A stretch of 47,133 nt of DNA, from the NCBI GenBank assembly GCA_964577435.1, contig CAZNZD010000006.1:1-47133 (forward strand), read 5' to 3'. The position numbers and the translations under genes are program-made. Position 1 is the stretch's first letter; every line of letters starts with the position of its first letter. Source of the DNA: MWDF01 sp964577435. GTDB taxonomy: Bacteria > Bacillota > DTU025 > MWDF01. Under the pieces are notes generated by a model. The model worked only from the letters and a program-made list of their open reading frames with translations. It was not told the origin of the DNA and made no database searches. Shown one piece after another: positions 41,069 through 47,133 of the stretch.

Positions 41069-43023
41069 CTTGCCAACTCCTCCGCGGAAAGCTGCGATGT
41101 CGCAATCTGCCTGTATACTTCGCAGTCTTTTAGTAGGTCCTCGTGGCGCCCGATGCCGACTACCTCGCCCTCGTCAAGAACGATGATCTTGTCGGCGTGC
41201 ATGATGGTGCCGATGCGCTGGGCGACGATTAGCATCGTGGCCCCATCGGTCTTTTTGGCAAGCGCCCTTCTTAGCATGGCATCGGTCTTGAAGTCCAGCG
41301 CCGAGAAGGTGTCGTCGAAGATGTAGATCTCGGGCTTCTTCACAAGCGCCCTTGCGATGGAGAGCCTCTGCTTCTGGCCGCCCGAGACGTTCGTTCCTCC
41401 TTGGGCTATCTCCGAGGAGAAGCCCTCAGCCTTCTCGAGTATGAAATCCAGCGCCTGGGCGGTCTCGGCGGCGTCCTTAAGCTCGTCTTCGGTCGCGTCG
41501 TCGCGCCCGTATCTGAGGTTGCTTTCGATCGTGCCTGAGAACAGCACCCCTTTCTGCGGGACGTAGCCGATGCGCTCCCTCAAGTCGTGCTGGCTCATGT
41601 TCTTAATGTCGACGCCGTCGATTAGGACCTGGCCTTCGGTCGCGTCGAAGAAGCGCGGTATGAGGTTTATCAGCGTGCTCTTGCCGCTTCCGGTGCCGCC
41701 GACTACTGCTGTGACCTTACCCGGTTCGGCGACGAAGTTCACCTTGCTCAGCATGCATTCCTCGGCGTCGGGGTACTTGAAGCAGACGTCCCTGAACTCG
41801 ACTTTTCCTCTGACCCTGCCGTCCATCTTGACGGGATGCTTGGGGTCTTTTATGGAGAAGTCGGTCTTGAGGACCTCGCTTACCCTCTGCAGGGAGACTG
41901 AGGCCCTGGGTATCATGATGGATACTGCGGTTATCATGAGAAACGACATTATTATCTGCATGGTGTACTGGATGAATGCCATCATGTCGCCTACTTGAAG
42001 CGTGCCCTCGTCTATGCCGTGCGCGCCGATCCAGACTATGAGTATGACGACGCCGTTCATGAGGAGCATCATCACGGGGAACATCATGCCCATGACCCTG
42101 TTGACGAAGAGGTTCGTGGCCGTCAGGTCGCGGTTTACACTGTCGAAGCGCCCCTCCTCATGCCTCTGCTTGCTGAACGCCCTTATAACCGGAAGGCCGG
42201 TGAGTGCCTCGCGGGTGACGAGGTTCAGCTTGTCGACTAGCTTCTGCGCCTTCTTGAACTTCGGCATGGCGAAGATGAAGAGGATGAGCACGAAGACGGA
42301 TATGACGGCGACTGCCGCGGCGATTATCCAGCTCATGCCGGTGTCCGTGCGAAGGACCTTGAGCACTCCGCCGACGCCTAGTATCGGGGCGTAGATGATT
42401 ATCCTGAAGAGCATGAGNNNNNNNNNNNNNNNNNNNNNNNNNNNNNNNNNNNNNNNNNNNNNNNNNNNNNNNNNNNNNNNNNNNNNNNNNNNNNNNNNNN
42501 NNNNNNNNNNNNNNNNNGGCATCATGGCTATGAGGGCGTAGGGGTCGGAGCCCGGAGGAATGGCCGCGACCATGGGGTTGTCACCGGCGACGCCTGCAAG
42601 GCCAAGCTTATCTATTGCCGTTATAACCAGCATAGGCTTTCCGAGTATGCTATTAAGCCTGTTCTTCTCCTCGGGCTCTATGGCCTTTAGCTCATAGAGC
42701 GCATCTGTCGCCAGGGCTGGGTATTTCTTCAGCTTCTGTTCATAGGTTGAAGTGTCAAGCCCTGCTTGACTTATGAGCTCATAGGCCGAAAGGACGGTGG
42801 CCTTGTCCTCGTCCGACATGAAGAGGGTCACCTTGTCCAACGAAGCCTGCCTAATGATCACAGGCACGGCGTCTTCTATGCCCTCCTGCTGTATTCCTAC
42901 GTTTATGATCCTTGCCATGTAGTCGGGAAGCGACAGGTCGCTTGCGGCCTGCACGAACAGCAGCCCGACGATTATTAGGATCTTCAGCCAATGCGGCTTC
43001 AAATACTTCAGAATTCTAAGCAT
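41065..43023 (-). CDS. ABC exporter subunit with degenerate ATP site (operon 2, first subunit), interrupted by assembly gap
   Basis: Half-size ABC exporter with Walker A GGTGSGKST, signature VSGGQKQR, Walker B IYIFDDTFS (Asp for Glu) and LIVAQRIGT (Gln for the H-loop His): the degenerate partner of the gene at 39167. Between helix 1 and the rest of the membrane domain lies a soluble insert of well over 100 residues (from about 45), containing DEDKATVLSAYELISQAG. The 100-N gap removes sequence within or after this insert. The in-frame GTG 43053 has no ribosome binding site; ATG 43023 begins at MLRILKYLKPHW, the usual start of the family, with AAGGAG 12 bases upstream. Exact start uncertain. 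Confidence 0.85.
   Translation of the reverse strand: MLRILKYLKPHWLKILIIVGLLFVQAASDLSLPDYMARIINVGIQQEGIEDAVPVIIRQASLDKVTLFMSDEDKATVLSAYELISQAGLDTSTYEQKLKKYPALATDALYELKAIEPEEKNRLNSILGKPMLVITAIDKLGLAGVAGDNPMVAAIPPGSDPYALIAMMXXXXXXXXXXXXXXXXXXXXXXXXXXXXXXXXXXLMLFRIIIYAPILGVGGVLKVLRTDTGMSWIIAAAVAVISVFVLILFIFAMPKFKKAQKLVDKLNLVTREALTGLPVIRAFSKQRHEEGRFDSVNRDLTATNLFVNRVMGMMFPVMMLLMNGVVILIVWIGAHGIDEGTLQVGDMMAFIQYTMQIIMSFLMITAVSIMIPRASVSLQRVSEVLKTDFSIKDPKHPVKMDGRVRGKVEFRDVCFKYPDAEECMLSKVNFVAEPGKVTAVVGGTGSGKSTLINLIPRFFDATEGQVLIDGVDIKNMSQHDLRERIGYVPQKGVLFSGTIESNLRYGRDDATEDELKDAAETAQALDFILEKAEGFSSEIAQGGTNVSGGQKQRLSIARALVKKPEIYIFDDTFSALDFKTDAMLRRALAKKTDGATMLIVAQRIGTIMHADKIIVLDEGEVVGIGRHEDLLKDCEVYRQIATSQLSAEELAR
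42418..42517. other. Scaffold gap of 100 N
   Basis: Exactly 100 unknown bases, the conventional placeholder for a gap of unknown size, inside the ABC subunit gene. The reading frame is open on both sides in the same register. Confidence 0.98.
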
Positions 43024-43080
43024 TCTTATGTATCGCTCCTTCTTGCCTTGCACGGTCCATTAGTCGATGCGGCGATTGTT

Positions 43081-43536
43081 TCAGTGTCTAACGGTTTTGC
43101 CGTTCTCCTTTGTGGCATCCTCCACGTTTGCGAGGATGTGCATGAGGAGCCTTCGCATGAGCATGAGCTCCTCCTGGCTGAAGCCCTTGTACGCCTCCTG
43201 CTGCACCTGCTTGATTGTGTTCTTGGCCTGGGCGTAGGAGAGCTTCCCGAGCTCGGTTATGAAGACGCGGGAGAGCCTCTGGTCGGTCAGGTCCGGGCGC
43301 CTTTCCACCATGCCGGCCTTTTCCATCCTGTGGAGCATGATCGTTATGGTGGCTGGCTTAAGCTTGAGGCTGTCACCCAGCTGCTTCTGCGTGGGGCCGT
43401 CGTTTTCTATGAGGTACATGAGTATGGGCGCCTGGCCCGGGTGAAGGTCCAAATCGCCCATCAGCTGCGTCATCCTGTTCTGGAAGGCGCGCATGACCTG
43501 GCCCATCAGTATGCCTATAGATTTGATCTCATCCAA
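43081..43536 (-). CDS. MarR-family transcriptional regulator (operon 2)
   Basis: Winged-helix regulator of about 151 residues, paralogue of the one at 34019. Core HPGQAPILMYLIENDG, helix-turn-helix TQKQLGDSLKLKPATITIMLHRMEKAG and wing DLTDQRLSRVFITELGK. Likely autorepressor of the ABC operon that begins 57 bases downstream. The start is proposed as TTG 43536 behind GGGGAG, giving LDEIKSIGILMGQ; an in-frame ATG at 43578 would overlap the promoter, and an internal ATG (MGQVMRAF) is a shorter option. Confidence 0.86.
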   Translation of the reverse strand: MDEIKSIGILMGQVMRAFQNRMTQLMGDLDLHPGQAPILMYLIENDGPTQKQLGDSLKLKPATITIMLHRMEKAGMVERRPDLTDQRLSRVFITELGKLSYAQAKNTIKQVQQEAYKGFSQEELMLMRRLLMHILANVEDATKENGKTVRH

Positions 43537-43557
43537 AAAGTAACACTCCCCTGCCGT

Positions 43558-43613
43558 TTGTTTGCTATAGAACGACAAGGGAGATTATAAGCTTGAGGGG
43601 GATGGGAGTGCAA
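43558..43613 (-). promoter_or_regulatory. Promoter and candidate MarR operator of operon 2
   Basis: On the minus strand TTGCAC (43608-43613), 18 bp, TATAAT (43584-43589). Downstream, TTGT-N13-ACAA (43558-43578) occupies the same relative place as the inverted repeat of operon 1. The promoter is good; the operator is weak. Confidence 0.65.
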
Positions 43614-44141
43614 GAGGTACTGGTAGAAACCATTCATCTACAAATGTTGATGTTAATTGAACCATCTCTGGCGCATGGGAAGTCTTCTGGTTACCTCTAA
43701 GAGTTTCAGATTTTGTCTACTTCTGATCCGAGGCAGAGTATCTACACATGCTTGCTTTTTAGCTTATCTGGTGCCGAAGGCGGGATTTAAGGTCGCAATC
43801 TGATACATTCAAACTTTCCATGGCCATGATAATATGTCCAGCTACACGCATATATTCTTAGTCTTATAGGTACACCTCTACCAAGGAATAATGCTTAATG
43901 GGAGTAGGTTTGCTTGACATTCTGCTTGACACATAATCTAGAGACTCGTTTCCCGTTAGTATAACAATGGCCCTTATGCCTAGGTCAAGCAACCTTTCCG
44001 GTACATCTCTAAACCATCATTCTAGCTTCTAAGTGTCTCATTACTATCCAGCTCTACTTGTACTTCCTCATCTGCTTATCGCCCTTGCTTTGAATCATCT
44101 GCCGCTAACAACATTAAAGGTGGTACCGTTTCTCTGGGGAA
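43614..44141. other. Low-GC gene-free interval with a decayed reading frame
   Basis: No intact gene. On the minus strand one frame from 44016 to 43759 reads WFRDVPERLLDLGIRAIVI and continues about 50 codons, is broken by two stops around 43860, then continues MRVAGHIIMAMESLNVSDC to 43759. Codon character and hydrophobic pattern suggest an eroded gene of unknown type. A direct repeat TGCTTGACA occurs at about 43912 and 43923. GC content is clearly lower than in the flanking ABC genes, pointing to transferred or decaying DNA. Confidence 0.4.
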
Positions 44142-44332
44142 AGGTCAGACTATGCCCTCTGCTCCAAGGAGCTGCCCCGGCACTGTGAGCTTTATTCCCA
44201 GGGCCCCTGTTCCTTGGCAGGCTTTGTGCATCCCCCGATGACCACTAGTAGCAGTACAAACGTGATTAGTAGGCAGCTCGTTAGCCTTCTACTCATGATA
44301 GGTAGCCTCCCATATGTGATCCTGTAGGTATT
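44142..44332 (-). pseudogene. Truncated third copy of the large-lipoprotein 5' end
   Basis: About 190 bp closely matching the start of the gene at 44381-45985, including the leader (GGGAGGC ribosome binding site region), ATG (44293-44295) and the signal peptide MSRRLTSCLL plus VIGGCTKPAKE. One A is missing compared with the intact copy, so the frame ends at 44192, and similarity fades near 44142. It encodes only a lipidated leader of about 33 residues if translated. It lies just downstream of the intact gene in the same orientation, so the family forms a tandem array. Confidence 0.8.
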
Positions 44333-44380
44333 GATGTTATATACCTTACTTTGCCTTCCATTATGGGAAAGCACAAGAAC

Positions 44381-45985
44381 CTAGCGTATAGAAAAGTAAG
44401 TGAATACGCTTCCTACTCCTATGGCTTCAAGACGATCCGCGCTTTGCCATTGCCCCATAACACACCAGTAATAATCGCCTTCAATATATTCTTTACTCGG
44501 TATATAGGAAGTGCCCATTGGAATATCTCCTTTGTAAACATGGTACACAACATAGTCTCCAGAATCATTCTTCTTGAAGGTCCAGATATAGAATTCATCA
44601 TAGTCGAACACCGTGTTCCAGGAGAAATACATTTCTGTGCTTAACGGAAGTATAGAACCGGCAGCTGGATATTGGAGATCTAAATTTGGCGCTAGCGTGA
44701 ATTTCAACGTTTCTGCGCAAAGATCAGATTCAAAATCCCCCACTAGAGCTGATAACTTATAGTAGTATGTTTCTTCGGGTCGAACCGTAACATCTGAGAA
44801 TGCCCATCTACCTTCCGAGAAGCTCGCATCTTTATAGTATTCGAATGGTCCTCCAGGGCTTGCACTCCTAAATACCTTCATTCTGTTCACACCCTGGGTA
44901 ATCGAATAGAAATCACTAATAAATGGCATTTTCCTAATTGAAGTACTATTCGAAGCTGAACCGACAGAAAGGAATACGTTAATCGGAGAAGCTACATTTA
45001 TCATAATAGTACTAACAGGTTCACTTAGCTCACTGGATAATCCGTCGGCGTTGAAGGCCTGAACGTAGTAGTAATATGTGCCGCTCTTGATGGTGATGCC
45101 TGTGTCTTCATACGACGTATCTGTTACAAGGGTATCGTTCAGCAGATAAGGCGACTGGTCGGCCCTGTCAGCCCTGTAGACCAGGTAGCCTACTACACCC
45201 TCTTCAGCGGGGTTGGCGTTCCAGCTGACAGTCACCTTGCCCGTTCCGGCTATAGCAGTTACACCAGTAGGCTTGGATGGGGGCAGGTCCCACGTTATCG
45301 TTATCGCTATACCCCCGTCAGTAAAAGTTACTACAGCCAGAGTGTCCACTCCAGGCGATACAAATACCTGCGACTCTCCCTGCAGTAGCTCAGCTCCTAC
45401 TCCGTCATAGAGGATCACTCTTATGGGCCATGTCTTAGAGGTTATCGCGGTGAACTCAGCCTCGCCTTGACCCATACCCATCACCAGATCCTCAGTAAGG
45501 TTCCCATTAATCGGATCTATCAGTATCACTGTGCCTGTAGCTGGAGTCACTCCTTCAGGGAAGACCACCCGAACGGTCAGATCTCCCTTGGCTAACGATA
45601 TCACCACATTGGCCGTGGCTGTCTTGCCCGCCTCCACCGTCGCGGTAGTCGACCCCGTACAGATGATCACATCGGAGGCGCTATAGCCGTTCACTACTAT
45701 GGTCCATACTCCGGGCGCCAGCTTGTCGAAGCTTACGCTTACCTCTCCGCCTGTCACCGGCACGGTCTTCGCGTATACGGCGCTTCCTTTGGTTATCGTG
45801 AATTTGAAGTAGGACACAACGGGCGCTTCCATAGGTCCTACGCCCTCTGCTCCAAGGAGCTGCTCCGGCACTGTGAGCTTTATTTCTAGGACTCCTGTTT
45901 CCTTGGCAGGCTTTGTGCATCCCCCGATGACCACTAGTAGCAGTACAAACGTGACTAGTAGGCAGCTCGTCAGCCTTCTGCTCAT
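44381..45985 (-). CDS. Large fibronectin-III lipoprotein (family member A)
   Basis: Lipoprotein of 534 residues. Signal peptide with lipobox IGGC (Cys23); a carboxypeptidase-regulatory-like beta domain (about 30-120: SVSFDKLAPGVWTIVVNGY); a second beta domain (about 125-230); a fibronectin III domain (about 233-325: PTGVTAIAGTGKVTVSWNAN, YYYYVQAFNADGLSSELSEPV); then a C-terminal half (about 326-534) with two further Fn3-like parts (YYYKLSALVG; YFSWNTVF; YYWCVMGQW). From about residue 325 onward base composition becomes AT-richer, and the DNA up to base 45012 is shared with the next gene upstream. Surface display with a binding role is likely. SD GGGAGG precedes ATG 45985. No enzyme motif seen. 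Confidence 0.8.
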   Translation of the reverse strand: MSRRLTSCLLVTFVLLLVVIGGCTKPAKETGVLEIKLTVPEQLLGAEGVGPMEAPVVSYFKFTITKGSAVYAKTVPVTGGEVSVSFDKLAPGVWTIVVNGYSASDVIICTGSTTATVEAGKTATANVVISLAKGDLTVRVVFPEGVTPATGTVILIDPINGNLTEDLVMGMGQGEAEFTAITSKTWPIRVILYDGVGAELLQGESQVFVSPGVDTLAVVTFTDGGIAITITWDLPPSKPTGVTAIAGTGKVTVSWNANPAEEGVVGYLVYRADRADQSPYLLNDTLVTDTSYEDTGITIKSGTYYYYVQAFNADGLSSELSEPVSTIMINVASPINVFLSVGSASNSTSIRKMPFISDFYSITQGVNRMKVFRSASPGGPFEYYKDASFSEGRWAFSDVTVRPEETYYYKLSALVGDFESDLCAETLKFTLAPNLDLQYPAAGSILPLSTEMYFSWNTVFDYDEFYIWTFKKNDSGDYVVYHVYKGDIPMGTSYIPSKEYIEGDYYWCVMGQWQSADRLEAIGVGSVFTYFSIR

Positions 45986-46027
45986 GATAGGTGGCCTCCC
46001 GTATGTGATTCTGTAGGAATTCTGCAG

Positions 46028-47133
46028 TTAAATCTCTATTCTTACAGGAATATTGCTATCGGCAACAATCCCTTTTCCTAATTGGCCTGTGTCATTACAT
46101 CCCCAAGCCCATACTGTGCCATCATATAGCAGTGCGATACTATGATTATCTCCAGCGTCTATATCAACAGCATCAGATGTCATGATGACAGCTACTGGGG
46201 TTGAGCTATCAGAAGCAGTCCCATCACCAAGCTGTCCATTCCAATTCGCCCCCCAAGTCCAAATATCTCCGAAGGAGTCCAGTGCTATGGAATGCTCTGC
46301 ACCTGCATCAATCTCGATAATGTTGCTCAAACCTGATACCATGACTGGTATAGCACGACAGTCTAGGGTGCCATCACCAATTTTCCCGTTATAATTCTCG
46401 CCCCAAGCCCAGACTGTGCCATCGCTAACTATCGCTAAGGAATGAGCAGCTCCTGCAGCGATTTTAATCACATTTGATAGGTTCTGTACTCTTACAGGAG
46501 TCAAACTCGATTCTGTTGTACCGTTTCCCAACTGCCCTTTATTATTTTTCCCCCAAGCCCAAACAGAGCCATCAGTTTTCAGAGCAATGGTATGTTCAGC
46601 TCCGGATACTATATAGGAATACTCCATGCCTATGGAAAAGGGTTCTTCTACATTATTAGTGAACCCATCTCCAATCTGGCCTTGGTTATTCAAGCCCCAT
46701 CCCCAATAGGTACCGTTAATGCTTTTAGCAAACGTGCTCCAGTATCCAACACTAAGCCTACTAATATTCGATAGTCCTATCACTGTCGGTATATTGCTGT
46801 CTGTTGTTGTACCATTCCCAAGTTGACCACATCCGTTACCGCCCCAAGCCCAAATAGCCCCGTTACTATCTATTGCCACTGCAAATTCCTGCCCTAAATC
46901 TATAGATACGAACGGGCTTCCCGTAGTTATAACCTCTACTGGGACAATCGAGGAGTTGTTGGTTCCGTCTCCTAGTTGTCCGAAATAATTATCTCCCCAT
47001 GTCCATATAGATCCATCGCTCTTTAGTACAGCTGAGTGGCTACCTCCAGCCTCAACTTCAATTACATTGATATCGAATCTAACAGGTTCACTTAGCTCAC
47101 TGGATAATCCGTCGGCGTTGAAGGCCTGAACGT
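46028..47133 (-). CDS. Fibronectin-III/RCC1-propeller lipoprotein (family member B), 5' end outside window
   Basis: The frame is open from the window edge to the stop at 46028 (368 codons visible), so the gene starts beyond 47133; a GTG near 46879 is internal. The first 18 residues visible (VQAFNADGLSSELSEPV) are the end of a fibronectin III domain encoded by DNA identical to 45012-45066 of member A. Then follow seven RCC1/ATS1-type repeats of about 50 residues (pattern GxxHSxALxxDGxxWxWGxNxxGQLGxGT), enough for one complete seven-bladed propeller, ending PVRIEI. The third blade is the most degenerate (YWSTFAKSINGTYWGWG). By analogy with member A the missing N-terminus should be a lipoprotein leader. 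RCC1-like propellers bind proteins or glycans; no function is known here. Confidence 0.85.
   Translation of the reverse strand, partial: VQAFNADGLSSELSEPVRFDINVIEVEAGGSHSAVLKSDGSIWTWGDNYFGQLGDGTNNSSIVPVEVITTGSPFVSIDLGQEFAVAIDSNGAIWAWGGNGCGQLGNGTTTDSNIPTVIGLSNISRLSVGYWSTFAKSINGTYWGWGLNNQGQIGDGFTNNVEEPFSIGMEYSYIVSGAEHTIALKTDGSVWAWGKNNKGQLGNGTTESSLTPVRVQNLSNVIKIAAGAAHSLAIVSDGTVWAWGENYNGKIGDGTLDCRAIPVMVSGLSNIIEIDAGAEHSIALDSFGDIWTWGANWNGQLGDGTASDSSTPVAVIMTSDAVDIDAGDNHSIALLYDGTVWAWGCNDTGQLGKGIVADSNIPVRIEI

Noticed and set aside
43900..43990. Promoter from the TTGACA copies at 43914 and 43925
   Set aside because: No -10 element lies at 16-18 bp from either copy, and no gene follows on the plus strand.
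46028..46879. A complete 283-residue RCC1 protein starting at GTG 46879
   Set aside because: The frame is open without a stop up to the window edge and encodes two further blades and the end of a fibronectin domain, so the start is internal.
1..47133. tRNA or rRNA genes
   Set aside because: I scanned the intergenic stretches and saw no cloverleaf-like sequence with GTTCGA/GGTTC arms or rRNA-like segments; a covariance search would be decisive.

Overview
The window is about 47 kb of GC-rich bacterial chromosome and includes one 100-N scaffold gap (42418-42517). It reads as a draft or metagenome-assembled contig. Housekeeping genes favour AGG for Arg and carry clear GGAGG/AAGGTG ribosome binding sites. 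The conserved content is dnaK-grpE-dnaJ-clpB, pst-pho, gatCAB, ligA, pcrA, gltX and tldD/tldE, with MarR-controlled ABC exporter pairs. This suits an anaerobic-type bacterium near Synergistota or Clostridia/Bacillota, but no rRNA or taxon-specific marker is present, so the assignment is inference. PstS has an ordinary SPase I signal peptide and no lipobox, which leans towards a diderm cell.

Layout. 1-5038 (+): the 3' end of dnaK, then grpE, a zinc-finger-less DnaJ/CbpA-type co-chaperone and clpB, closed by a strong terminator; together these form the DnaK-ClpB disaggregation set. 5127-6488 (+): an exported SH3/NlpC-P60-like protein whose catalytic residues all appear to be lost. 6560-23655 (-): a roughly 17-kb, 13-gene co-directional block, gltX-pcrA-ligA-gatC-gatA-gatB-GGDEF-phoB-phoR-pstS-pstC-pstA-pstB-phoU (gltX first). 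Many junctions overlap by 1-4 bases. A four-repeat PHO box in front of pstS gives the phosphate genes their own promoter. 23656-24276: gene-free stretch with decayed reading frames. 24277-26240 (+): a nitroreductase, a HAD phosphatase and a small lipoprotein. 26386-30216 (-): an eamA-tldD-tldE operon with promoter and terminator; eamA overlaps tldD by 101 bp.

30264-43536 is accessory. Two marR-ABC-ABC operons on the minus strand flank two short-chain dehydrogenases and a run of three paralogous small lipoproteins on either strand side. Two of the three lipoproteins carry a single-base frameshift near a homopolymer. Between the second and third lies a gene-free cluster of TGGCTC repeats at 20-22 bp spacing, resembling relic ends of an IS21-type element. 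Each ABC pair shows the motif pattern of a heterodimeric exporter with one degenerate ATP site.

43579-47133 has lower and uneven GC. It holds a tandem family of large minus-strand lipoproteins. Gene A (44381-45985) has a lipoprotein N-terminal half, a fibronectin III domain and a divergent C-terminal half. Gene B (46028 to beyond the window edge) has the same fibronectin end (55/55 bases identical as far as the window shows) followed by a seven-blade RCC1-type propeller. A third, truncated copy of the same 5' end lies at 44142-44332. This one-N-terminus, exchangeable-C-terminus arrangement is the most interesting feature of the window.
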